In this document: piece after piece, positions 11,145 to 21,180 of the stretch
Position numbering within the stretch: the stretch's first letter is position 1
How the letters are laid out: each line of letters begins with the position of its first letter
Source of the DNA: Eurosta solidaginis
Lineage: Eukaryota > Arthropoda > Insecta > Diptera > Tephritidae
Length of the DNA stretch: 64,000 nucleotides
NCBI RefSeq assembly: GCF_040869045.1
Contig: NC_090319.1
Span: 357,323,739 to 357,387,738, forward strand
Direction of reading: 5' to 3'
Position numbers and translations under genes: made by a program
Notes under the pieces: model-generated
Database searches by the model: none
What the model saw: only the letters and a program-made list of their open reading frames with translations
Told to the model about the DNA's origin: nothing

Positions 11145-11194
11145 TTAGTCGAAGAAAAACACTTGTTTAAAAACCAAAATTTTTTACGGGACAC

Positions 11195-11335
11195 GTATGA
11201 AATTCAGTTTCCTTGCAAACATGTAGGACCAGTTCCTCTAATTTGTAGCAAAAATTAAAAAAAGCACGACGCAAATAGGAAGAGAAGCTCGGTCTTAATT
11301 TTCTTCGGAAATATATCGCGCTTTTTATTTTATAT
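11195..11335 (+). mobile_element. SINE 3'-body fragment
   Basis: CATGTAGGACCAGTTCC, GCACGACGCAAATAGG and AGAGAAGCTCGGTC follow the order of the SINE body and 3' end just upstream, with more divergence. The head is missing. It is an older copy next to the intact one. Confidence 0.75.
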
Positions 11336-11337
11336 AG

Positions 11338-13612
11338 AACAAGCAAGGAAGGTTAAGTTCGGGTGTAACCGAACATTACATACTCAGTTGAGAGCTATGG
11401 TGACAACACAAGGGAAAACAACCATGTAGGAAAATGAACCGAAGGAAACCCTGGAATGTGTATCAAATGAAAGGCATTAAAGAGTATTTTATGAGGGAGT
11501 GGGCCATAGTTCTATAGGTTGACGCCATTTAGGGATATAGCCATAAAGGTGGATCAGGGTTGACTCTAGAATGCGTTTGTACGATATGGGTATCAAATGA
11601 AAGGTGTTAATGAGTATTTTAGAAGGGAGTAATCGTTAGTTCCATAGGTGGACGCCGTTTCGAGATATCGCCATAAAGGTGGACCAGGGGTGACCCTAGA
11701 ATTTGTTTGTACAATATGGGCATAAAACGAAAGGTGTTAATGAGTATTTTAAAAGGGAGTAATCCTTAGATCCATAGGTGGACGCCGTTTCGAGATATCG
11801 CCATAAAGGTGGACCAGGGGTGACCCTAGAATTTGTTTGTACAATATGGGCATAAAACGAAAGGTGTTAATGAGTATTTTAAAAGGGAGTAATCCTTAGT
11901 TCCATAGGTGGACGCCGTTTCGAGATATCGCCATAAAGGTGGGCCAGGGGTGACTCTAGACTTTGTTTGTACGATATGGGTATCAAATGAAAGGTTTTAA
12001 TGAGTCACTCTAAAAGGGAGTGGGCCTTCGTTCTATAGGTGTTCGCCTTTTCGAGATATCACCATAAAGGTGGACCAGGGGTGATTTCAGAATATGTTTG
12101 TACGATATGGGTATCAAATGAAAGGCGTTAATGAGTATTTTAAAAGGGCGTGGGGCTTAGTTCTATAGGTTGGCGCCTGTTCGAGATATCGCCATAAAGG
12201 TGGACCAGGGGTGGCTCTAGAATGAGTTTGTACGATATGGGTATCAAATTAAAGGTATTAATGAGAGTTTTAAAAGGGAGTGGTGTGAAGGCGTTTTCCA
12301 GATATCGACCAAAATGTGGACCAGGGTGACCCAGAACATCATCTGTTGGATACCGCTAATTTATTTATATATGTAATACCTGCCAAGATTTTAAGGGTTT
12401 TTTATTTCGCCCTGCAGAACTTTTTCATTTTCTTCTACTTAATATGGTAGGTGTCACAACCACTTTATAAAGTTTTTTCTAAAGTTATATTTCGCGTCAA
12501 TAAAACAATCCAATTACCTTACCATGTTTCATCCCTTTTTTCGTGTTTGGTATAGAATTATGGCATTTTTTTCATTTTTCGTAATTTTCGAATCGAAAAA
12601 GTGGGCGTGGTCATAGTCGGATTTCGTTCATTTTTCATACCAAGATAAAGTGAGTTCAAGTAAGCACGTGAACTAAGTTCATTAAAGATATGTCGATTTT
12701 TGCTCAAGTTATCGTGTTAACGGCCATGCGGAAGGACAGACGGACGACTGTGTATAAAAACTGGGCGTGACATCTACCGATTTCGCCCATTTTCACAGAA
12801 ACCAGTTATCGTCATAAAATCTATGCCCCTACCAAATTTCAAAAGAATTGGTTAATTTTTGTTCGACTTATGGCGTTAAAAGTATCCTAGACAAATTAAA
12901 TGAAAAAGGGCGGAGCGACGCCCATTTTGAAATTTTCTTTTATTTTTGTATTTTGTTGCACCACATCATTACTGGAGTTGAATGTTGACATAATTTACTT
13001 ATATACTGTAAATATATTAAATTTTTTGTTAAAATTTTACTTTAAAAAAAAATTTTTTTTAAAGTGGGCGTGGTCCTTCTCCGATTTTGCTAATTTTTAT
13101 TAAGCGTACATATAGTAATAGGAGTAACGTTCCTGCCAATTTTCATCATGATATCTTCAACGACTGCCAAATTACAGCTTGCAAAATTTTAAATTACCTT
13201 ATTTTAAAAGTGGGCGGTGCCACGCCCATTGTCCAAAATTTTACTAATTTTCTATTCTGCGTCATAAGTTCAACTCAGGTACCAAGTTTCGTCGCTTGAG
13301 CTGTCTTTTGTAATGAATTATCGCACTTTTTCGGTTTTTCGAAATTTTCGATATCGAAAAAGTGGGCGTGGTTATAGTCCGATATCGTTCATTTTAAATA
13401 GCGATCTGAGATGAGTGCTCAGGACCCTACGTACCAAATTTCATCAAGATACCTCAAAATTTACTCAAGTTATCGTGTTAACGGACGGACGGACGGACGG
13501 ACATGGCTCAATCAAATTTTTTTTCGATCCTGATTATTTTGATATATGGAAGTCTATATATGTATCTCGATTCCTTTATATATGTACAACCAACCGTTAT
13601 CCAATCAAACCA
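11338..13612 (+). mobile_element. E element 1a (DINE/Helentron-like, non-coding)
   Basis: It starts at the conserved AACAAGCAAGGAAGG end, followed by the hairpin TTCGGGTGTAACCGAA and CTCAGTTGAG. Next comes a ~130 bp tandem array (about 11440-12330), then a ~1.2 kb region of GGGCGTGG boxes, then the GACG microsatellite (13483-13503) and ACATGGCTCAATC. It stops at CCGTTATCCAATCAAA, before the usual ACTGAGTATAAAAA end, so the end is truncated. It closely matches 29395-32350. No protein is encoded; short frames such as one at 12900 recur only because the repeat recurs. The DINE-like classification is inference from the subterminal inverted repeats, terminal hairpin and GACG microsatellite. Confidence 0.8.
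11440..12330 (+). repeat. ~130 bp tandem array inside E1a
   Basis: GTGGACCAGGGGTGA or a variant occurs at about 11561, 11681, 11811, 11940, 12071 and 12201, mostly 130 bp apart. Two adjacent units (about 11681-11940) are nearly identical, which points to recent unequal exchange. Confidence 0.88.
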
Positions 13613-13702
13613 GTGATTATCTAAAGCAATGTTTATACATGGAAGCTTACGCCAGTTTACTTATATTCACATACATATTCTAGGTATTTGATCTTCCTAT
13701 TA

Positions 13703-13900
13703 AGGCGAATTTAGTACCAGGTGTTGTTATCCGAACAGCTGATTCCTTCTTCTTGATAATTTTTCATACAACTCCTTGTAAACAGTCAGTGCCAGTTAAT
13801 CGAAATAAATGAACATTTTTTTTTGACTTGACATAATTCTGCACGTCGAATTGGTTGAATTTGCTTTGCCATCACACGGTGTAGACTCGCCTTGTTTTTA
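13703..13900. mobile_element. AAGGCGAAT MITE, copy A
   Basis: The left end AAGGCGAATTTAGTACCAGG and right end CACGGTGTAGACTCGCCTT form imperfect terminal inverted repeats around a ~155 bp core with AACAGCTGATT and TTGATAATTTTTCATACAA. Read in reverse, 15031-15175 contains the same blocks. Copies A and B flank E1b. Confidence 0.65.
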
Positions 13901-15009
13901 TACTCAGCGTGATTTGCACATAGAGTATATTAACTTTGATTGGATAACGGTTGGTTGTACAGGTATAAAGGAATCGAGATAGATATAGACTTCTATATAT
14001 CAAAATCATCAGTATCGAAAAAAAATTTGATTCCGTCCGTCCGTTAGCACGATAACTTGAGTAGATATTGAGATCTCTTCACCAAATTTGGTACACTAGC
14101 TTATCCGGACCGAGAATAGATTGGTATTGAAAATGAGCGAAATCGGATGAAAACAACGCCCACTTTTTATATATATAAAATTTGGAAAACACAAAAAACC
14201 TGATAATTTAGTAAATAATACACCTAGAATGTTAAAATCTGACATGTAGACTGATGTTGAGACTCTCGATAAAAATCTGGAAAATTTCTTAAAAAGGGCT
14301 TGGCGCCGCCCACTTGTGATAAAATGAATTTTACAAATATTATTAATCATAAATCAAAAGTCGTTAAACCCTTTCGTAACAAAATTCGGCAGAGATGTTG
14401 CCTTTACTATAGGGAATGCTTTGAAGAAAAATTAACGATATCGGTTAAGGACCACGCCCACTTTTATATAAAAGATTTTTAAAGGGATCGTGGACGAATA
14501 AAATAAGCTATATCTTTGCAAAAAAGAGCTTTATATCAATGGTATTTCATTTCCCAAGTGGATTTGTAACAACAAATAGGAAAAACTTCAAAATTAAAAA
14601 AATGGGCGTGGCACCGCCCCTTTTATGACTAAGCTATTTTCTATGTTTCGGGAGCCATAACTCAAAGAAAAATTAACATATCATGTACACATATTTTCCC
14701 TATAGCAGAAAATATTTCTAGTAAAAATTGACGGGATCGGTTAAAGATAACGTCCACTTTTATATAAAAGATTTTTAAAAGTGTCGTAGACTAGAATAAT
14801 AAGCTATAACTTAGCAAAAAATATTTTTGAATCAATAATATTTCACTTATAAAGTTTTATTGTAAGAGGAAATGGGAAGCCATTTTTTTAAGCGGGCGGT
14901 GCCACGTGTTAAGTAGAAAAGTAATTTATATGAAATGAAATGTACAATTGAAGCTCACGCTGAGTATATGATGTACGGTTACACCTGAACTTAGACATCT
15001 TTACTTGTT
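13901..15009 (-). mobile_element. E element 1b (inverted, internally shortened)
   Basis: In reverse orientation it has the TTTTTATACTCAG end (13904), the tail with ACGGTTGGTTGTAC, the GTCC-type microsatellite (14035-14048), GGGCGTGGC boxes, and the conserved end with TTACACCTGAAC and TTACTTGTT (14985-15009). The ~130 bp array is absent and the middle differs from E1a. It is a second, diverged member in inverted orientation about 290 bp from E1a. Confidence 0.78.
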
Positions 15010-15030
15010 CAATTTGTTTTTATTTTTTTC

Positions 15031-15175
15031 AAGGCGAATCCATACCAGGTGGTCGCAAAGCGAATTCAAGCAATTCGCCGTATAGAAGAATCGCAAGTCA
15101 AGGCGTTGTATGGAAAATTATCAAGAAAAGCAATCAGCTGTTGGGATAACAACAACCTGGTACTGAATTCACATT
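15031..15175. mobile_element. AAGGCGAAT MITE, copy B
   Basis: It begins AAGGCGAATCCATACCAGGT and ends ACCTGGTACTGAATTC, with internal ATTATCAAGAAAAGC and CAATCAGCTGTTGGG. The order is inverted relative to copy A. Confidence 0.65.
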
Positions 15176-15179
15176 GATT

Positions 15180-17000
15180 TTTCTATACCAATTTTTTTTA
15201 CTTTCTTTTCTCAAGCTGATGCTTATTTTAAATTCTTCCTCCGTAGTACGTTGAGGTGTGATATTTTTGAAATATATTGGCAATGAAAATTAATAAGGAG
15301 ATCAATTCGAAAATCGGCGAAAATTAACGTTTTTTCATTGTACTTCTTAGCCAGATATTTATTCTCCACACGTAAGCAAAATGCCTTCAAGCGCTAGGGG
15401 TCGTGCCTACCAATGTGCCAAATATGAAGTAAACACTAAAAAAAAAAAACTTCCTCAGAAGATAAACATTGCAAAGATTTCTTGCAATTAGCAAAGACTG
15501 ACTTAAAGAAACTCTATATAGATATTTGTCATCTATAGCTAACTGAAAGCTACCTCAACGTACATATATACAATGCGTAAATATTTGTGTGTTTAAGAAA
15601 TTGCAAAACTCTTCCGACAATTACTTTCTTAATTATAAAGATAATCGTTGAGCCAAGTCCACAAATACCTATTTATATAACCGCATACACAAATATATAC
15701 CAACAAATTAATTCCCAGCTCACTACTCAGCTCTATGCCATTGTGTCAGTAGTGAGTCTGAAATATGTGCATACACCCAGCAGTCAAACAAACTAGATGT
15801 AAGCTACTTTAGAACTACTTGCATCAACATAATTAGTTAATAACTGTCTTTTATCCATTAGTTTGACGTCCTTCGAGATGGATTTCAAACTTCTTCGTGG
15901 AATATAACACGCTTATACTTGTTGGCCAAATAGAATATACATAACTAGTCGATTTATGGTAAGACCCTGTTCACATGAGCTTAATCCTCATTAATACATT
16001 CTTAGTTCAAGAAGAAATCGTTCATTCGTACTTAACCATACGGCAATCATATCTCGCAAGCAATTGGGAACAGCAAGGAAGCCCAAGTTATATTTCACCT
16101 GCTTTTTTCCCATCAGGGAGAAACTCACCCTTTCTCCGTTGCCAAAGTTGAGTGTCGATAAGGATACCTTCCTGGCAGGAGCGTATTGTACCATTTGCAT
16201 ATCTTGACTTGCAGTGCGTGAGTGAGCTGAGAGTGTCGTGAGTTGAATGAGAGTAAAGAATACAGTGCATACATTTCCCTTGACTAGCAGCTTCAATCAC
16301 AGCTCTATGCTAGTAAAGCAGCTCCAATATAAACAAACCGTGGGAATTTGGTTTTCTACACTATGTTTATATTTCCTTGAATTTCGTCTTAAAATTTCTT
16401 TCAATACTCCCCGCTTGGCCAAGGGTATACTCTACATAGTCTTTCGGAAAACTCCTTTTTCCGATTTTCTCAAAGAATATAGATCACAATTTGACAAGAT
16501 CAAACTATAAGTCGGTACAGTTATAATGGGAGATTTATAGAGCGTAATCCTTGTTAGTTGAGAAATTTCATATCTCAGCCTTTTACTTATGAAGCATAGC
16601 TTTATAATATCGTTTCGAAAAGATGTTAAGTATCCAAACGACATTCTTAAGAACACCCAATTCCGAAATTTTTCAATCTCAGAATTCGGTTCAATATTAG
16701 TTTAATGACACCAATAGAAATGGCGAAAACGTATTTAAACTAGCTTGTTGTGTTGAGAAAACTTGCAGGCCTCCTGCAAACGAACTCAGATATGATCTCG
16801 TGAGAAAATTTATGAAAAGTATGTGCATATTTGCTATGCTGGAGGTATAGCGCGAGAGTGAGCAAATATGGGTAAATGTGTAGTTTTATGTGCTGGTATT
16901 TCAAGTGTTTACAGGAACAAACACGAATATTCAAGTTGGAGTACTTCTTCGTTTTGTTGATTGCAACAATTGTGTGGACTTTTTTGTTTGTTAACAAAAC
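15180..17000. other. Intergenic DNA without recognised gene
   Basis: The short frames here (for example at 16000-16300 on the minus strand) show no family features. Nothing else is recognised. Confidence 0.4.
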
Positions 17001-17002
17001 AA

Positions 17003-17088
17003 AATTAAATAAAGAAGAATAAAATAAAATAAAATAAGATAAAATAAAACTAAAAAAATATAATAAAATATAGTAAAATAAAATTAAG
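17003..17088. repeat. (AAAAT)n-type simple repeat
   Basis: Runs of AAATAAAAT adjoin the 5' truncation point of the Penelope-like element. Similar runs follow its 3' end at 20925-21060 and occur at 32500-32670. Confidence 0.8.
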
Positions 17089-18569
17089 ATTTACAAAGCA
17101 CACCCTGCGCTCTACCAAACAATTTTTAAGGAACAATGAACAACAATTAATCCTCAACGCAAATAAGGGAAACAGTAGAGTGGATAAGTTAGAATATGAC
17201 AAAAAGATGCAGACGATCGTGAATGATATTTCCACATACAGAGTGTTGAAGCGCGACCCCACCAGTAGGCTAAAACAAAAAAATAATGAAATAGTAGAAA
17301 AACTGTACAACAACAAATCCATTGACCTAAAAGAAAAATTCCATCTTAATTGTAAAACAGCAAACCCGGCCCGAATTTATGAGCTGCCCAAAATCCACAA
17401 GGCAGACATTCCGCTTAGACCTATAATTCGTAGTCCAAATTTTAAAAAATCTAACACGGGAATCCAAGTTTAATGTAAAAAACGCGATAGACTTCAAGAA
17501 TAGGATTAAAAATACTTATGTGTATGATGATGAGTGTTTAGTGTCGTTCGATGTTGCTTCCTTCTTTCCCAGTATCCCAGTAGATTTGGCCCTTGATATA
17601 ATAGATTCCAAATGGGACCAGATAAAAGAACACACGTAATGGAAAAGAACTTTTCTTGACCGTTGTTAAGTTCTGTATCAAGGAAACCGATATGTTAAGT
17701 ACAAGGATAAAATATACGAGCAACGGTCAGGAATGCCAATGGGATCACCAGCTTCACCTGTAATAGCGGATATCGTGATGGAAGAACTGCTAACCAGATT
17801 TGAGACTGAATCGGTTAACAAACCACGATTACTAACAAAGTATGTGGACGACTTATTCGCTATAATAAGAACGGAAGGTATGAACATAATGTTAATACAC
17901 TCAATGGATATCACAGATCCATCAAAGTAACAGTGGAAATAGAAAAAAACGGGAAAATACCATTCTTGGATACATTGGTCATCAGGAGGAATAATTTCTT
18001 AACCATAGATTGGTACCAAAACCAACAGCCTCGGGGAGGCTCATAAAATTCTACTCACAACATGAAAAAATACTTATTTTGAACACTGCTAATAATTTTG
18101 TCAGACGAGTTTTGTACATCAGCGACAATATTTACCATGAGAAATATATTATAATTTTTAAAAAGATCTTGGAAAACAACAACTTTCCCACAGAGCTAAC
18201 CAAGAAAATAATTCGGGATTATTATTCCCCATTCAGCGATAGCGTTAATAAAGACACTAAAAACGTTAAGATATACAAGTCTGCAACATATATCCCGAGA
18301 TTATCAGAAAGAATAAGATATTCGAACATGTACGACAAAGATAACGTGCGGTTAGAATTCATCTATGACTACACACTACGGAAAATTTTCAGTAACCTAA
18401 AAGATAAAATCTCAAAACAGGAAAAATGGGATATTGTATACAAGATTCCTTGCAATGGTGACGGGTCCCACATATGCGAGAAAGTGTATGTGGGTACTAC
18501 AAAAACAAAACTTAAGACAAGGATATCCGCATACAAATCTAACATAAAACAAGTAAGGACGGGACCACA
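17089..18569 (+). pseudogene. Penelope-like element (PLE-1), RT and start of GIY-YIG
   Basis: The remains of a PLE ORF run through three frames. In order: an EYDKKM block (17185-17220), YELPKIHKADIPLRP (17380-17420), motif A with VSFDVASFFPSIPV (17540-17580, after a frameshift near 17450), GMPMGSPASPV (17731-17763), and motif C YVDDLFAI (17841-17864). These are followed by IPFLDTLV and a GRLIKFYSQH block leading to the start of a GIY-YIG domain near 18435-18555 (VYKIPC..., VYVGTTKTKLKTRI). PLE proteins reverse-transcribe their RNA and cut DNA with GIY-YIG. Breaks include a frameshift near 17450, a stop at 17637, a frameshift near 17930 and the insertion at 18570. The 5' part of the ORF is missing. 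Confidence 0.92.
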
Positions 18570-19821
18570 GTAAGGACCCCCTTATCTGAACGATCGGTTG
18601 TATGGGATATATATTATATATAGCTCTGATCGAAATAATTTTTTCAGAAAATCTTCTATGATAAATTAAAATATATATCACCGAGTTACACATTTATACT
18701 TATTAAATTAAAGGAGAAATTGCCAAAAATCTTTCTATCTGAACGATTGGTTTTATGGGATATTATTATACATAGCTGCGATCGAAATGATTTTTCATGA
18801 AATCTTCCATGATATATTAGAAAAAATATCACCAAGTGTAACGTTTTTATATTGGAAATTAAGGGAGAAATTGCTAAAAATCTTTCTATCTGAATGATCG
18901 GTTGTATGGGATATATATTATATATAGCTCTGATCGAAATGATTTTTTCAGAAAATCTTCTATGATACATTAGAATATATATCGCCGAGTTTAACGTTTT
19001 TGTATTGGGAATTAAGGGAGAAATTGCCAAAATTCTTTCTATCTGAACGGTCGGTTGTACGGGATATATAATATATATAGCTCCGACCAAAGTGATTTTT
19101 TCAGAAAATCTTCTAGTATATATTAAAATATATATCACCGAGTTTCACGTTTATACTTTTTAAATTAAGGGAGAAATTGTCAAAAATCTTTCTATCTGAA
19201 CGATCGGTTGTATGGTATATATATTATATATAGCTCCGATCGAAATGATTTTTTCATGAAATCTTCCATGGTATATTAGAAAAAATATCACCAAGTGTAA
19301 CGTTTTTATATTGGAAATTAAGGGAGAAATTGCCAAAAATCTTTCTATCTGAATGATCGGTTGTATGGGATATATATTATATATAGCTCTGATCGAAATG
19401 ATTTTTTCAGAAAATCTTCTATGATACATTAGAATATATATCGCCGAGTTTCATGTTTATACTTTCTAAATTGCGGCAGGAATGACCAAAATCGTCTTAT
19501 CAGAACGATCGGTTGTATGGGAGATATATGTTATAGTGGTCCGATCCTTCCGGATCCGATAAATGTCTAATATGATACAAAAATACATCCCTGTGCCAAA
19601 TTTCATTGAGATATCTCAAAATTTGAGGGACTAGTTTGCCTTCAAACAGACAGACGGATGGAGAGACGGACATGGCTATATCAACCCAGTTCGTCGCCCT
19701 GATCAATTCGGTATACTTAATGGTGAGTCTATCTTCTATATTTCTCAACGTTACAAACATCGGACCAAAGTTAATATACCATTTCATGTTCATGAAAGGT
19801 ATAATTAAAGAACAATTTTGC
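18570..19821. mobile_element. Insertion with ~152 bp tandem array, splitting PLE-1
   Basis: PLE-1 coding stops at codons for a GPQ tripeptide (18567) and resumes at KTALTSHC (19830). The intervening 1.25 kb is non-coding. It has six and a bit units marked by TATCTGAACGATCGGTTGTA at about 18583, 18736, 18887, 19040, 19193, 19346 and 19498. These are followed by a GACAGACGG-type microsatellite (19645-19670), GGACATGGCTATATCAAC and a tail reading AATATACCATTTCATG. The flanks GGACCACA (18562-18569) and GGACAACA (19822-19829) may be an 8 bp target duplication with one change. The design parallels the E elements. Confidence 0.82.
18583..19500. repeat. 152 bp repeat with three-unit higher-order period
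   Basis: The spacing of the landmark is 149-153 bp. Units at 18736 and 19193 share CTTCCATG and TTAGAAAAAATATCACCAAG, and units at 18887 and 19346 share TTAGAATATATATCGCCGAG. The array therefore contains a ~457 bp higher-order duplication. Confidence 0.85.
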
Positions 19822-19825
19822 GGAC

Positions 19826-20060
19826 AACAAAACAGCTTTAACTTCTCACTGCCAAGATACAGGACATTAACCGGACTTTGACAATATCGCTATTTTAGAA
19901 GAGGAGAGAAATTATAATAAACGTTTCATGAAATGCTGCACATAGTGGACACCCCTAATGATAAGAGGATGAATTTTAAAACGGACATCGCGAATTGTTC
20001 ACATGTCTACCGCAACCTAATTAGGAACAAAAAACATTCGAGACACATTTTTTAACCACC
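19826..20060 (+). pseudogene. PLE-1 C-terminal end after the insertion
   Basis: The frame continues the GIY-YIG region after the insertion, with KTALTSHC, then FDNIAILEEERNYNKRFMK (19880-19937), a frameshift, and a block reading FKTDIANCSHVYRNLI (19977-20024). Stops follow near 20055. This block is the usual C-terminal end of PLE proteins that carry GIY-YIG. Confidence 0.85.
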
Positions 20061-20260
20061 CACACAAATATAAAGGCTTCGTCTTCGTTTTAAATGTTCT
20101 AATGCTGAGATGACCACGCATTTATGTATTCGCCGTCTATTACTTTTTTGTTTTGAAAGTTTTTTGTTTAAAATTACGGTTCTTTCATTTGTTTATACTC
20201 TCTGTTTAGATTATCAATCGCTGTTTCATTTTATAATTGTTTTGTTAAATGTTATACTGT

Positions 20261-20762
20261 TTTCACACAGAACCTTAATGATCTCATTTCACCTGCTAAT
20301 GAAATCGTAAATTTTTTGCTTTCACACAGAAGTAACTGCTCGATTAGTATGAAGGATGAGACAGACAATCATGGCGGAACGATACAAGGTGGGAGCATGG
20401 TGACATACCTACAAACAAAAAAAATTCCATGTACTTGTAAATTCGATGGACAAATGTCAAAATCGTACTGCGCCGGTAGTTGATGTATCAAATCAAATAA
20501 AAAAGGTTATAATCAGCTGTTCGATGCGCCCACCTTGTATCGTTCCGCCATGCAGACAATGACATTTGCTTTGAAAACTAAGAAACTGAAACGGAAGCGG
20601 AACGCTGCCAACAGAGTTGCATTGTGCATTTGACTTCATTAGGCATTCGATTAGCTACTAATGAAATAATAATAGATTCGAATTTTGTAGGGAAGATTGA
20701 GCTCAATAAGCGTCTTAATGTAGAAAATTGCCTTTATTATTCAATAAGCCGTCTGTGTGAAA
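20261..20762. mobile_element. Possible TIR element enclosing a MITE
   Basis: TTTCACACAGA begins at 20261, and its reverse complement TCTGTGTGAAA ends at 20762. Diverged subterminal words (CTAATGAAAT, TTAGTA, CTTAATG) recur in inverted order. No clear target duplication is seen. A hAT-like MITE sits inside at 20370-20552. Confidence 0.4.
20370..20552. mobile_element. hAT-like MITE with 8 bp TSD, copy 1
   Basis: The left end CATGGCGGAACGATACAAGG continues TGGG (24 bp). The right end is its exact reverse complement. The flanks are an exact 8 bp direct repeat, CAGACAAT, at 20362-20369 and 20553-20560. The 183 bp body is non-coding. An 8 bp duplication fits the hAT superfamily, among others. A diverged second copy lies at 55642-55835. 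Confidence 0.92.
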
Positions 20763-20875
20763 TTAGTATTAGTCTTACAAGTGCACCTTAAGATGTAATT
20801 TGTGTTGATATGATATATGTTAATTAATGTTTTTAGGTACATATTTTTGTTATAAATACGTATTGTTTTTTGCAG

Positions 20876-20914
20876 TCCTGATGATGACTTCAGACTGGGG
20901 TCGAAATATTGACA
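20876..20914 (+). ncRNA. Candidate minimal hammerhead ribozyme in PLE-1 3' region
   Basis: The order is GTC (stem I), CTGATGA (20879-20885), one extra T, GAC (20887-20889), an 11 nt loop, GTC (20901-20903), GAAA (20904-20907), ATAT as a self-complementary stem III overlapping the last A, T, then GAC (20912-20914) pairing with the first GTC. This matches the hammerhead core CUGANGA...GAAA with three short stems. The unpaired T after CTGATGA is non-canonical. Hammerheads are known from Penelope-like elements. The same layout with different paired bases is found in PLE-2 (50903-50939, 53529-53565). No activity is shown. Confidence 0.6.
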
Positions 20915-20924
20915 TTAAATTAAA

Positions 20925-21180
20925 TAAAAACAAAATAAAAGTGTTTTATTTAATCCGGACTTGAGCTCAACAATAACAACAACAGTATATACTAACGGCC
21001 AAAAAAGAAAATAAATCAAAATAAAATTAAGTAAAATAAAATAAAGTAAAAAGGAAAAGGAATGTAAAAAAGAGGAATAAAATCTAAATAAAGAGCGGCA
21101 AAAAGACAGGAAAGTAAGGAGAGAAGAGGTGACCAGAGGAAAGAAAACGAAGGGAAGGGAGAGAAAGTAAAGGTGCAACT
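20925..21180. repeat. (AAAAT)n and polypurine tract
   Basis: AAAATAAAAT-type runs (20925-21060) grade into a G/A-rich tract (21050-21175). A hairpin of TTAAATAAAA / TTTTATTTAA lies at about 20922-20955. Confidence 0.7.

Noticed and set aside
12900..13103. Recurrent frame beginning MKKGGATPILKF (also at 31616 and 37280)
   Set aside because: It recurs only where the E element recurs, follows the GGGCGGAGCCACGCCC box and ends at differing indels. There is no evidence of selection for protein.
18686..19429. Long minus-strand frames with repeated segments
   Set aside because: They are translations of the 152 bp tandem array, and the repeated peptide follows the DNA period.
18583..19500. CRISPR-like regular repeats
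   Set aside because: Units are ~152 bp with no unique spacers and no cas genes, in a eukaryotic repeat context.
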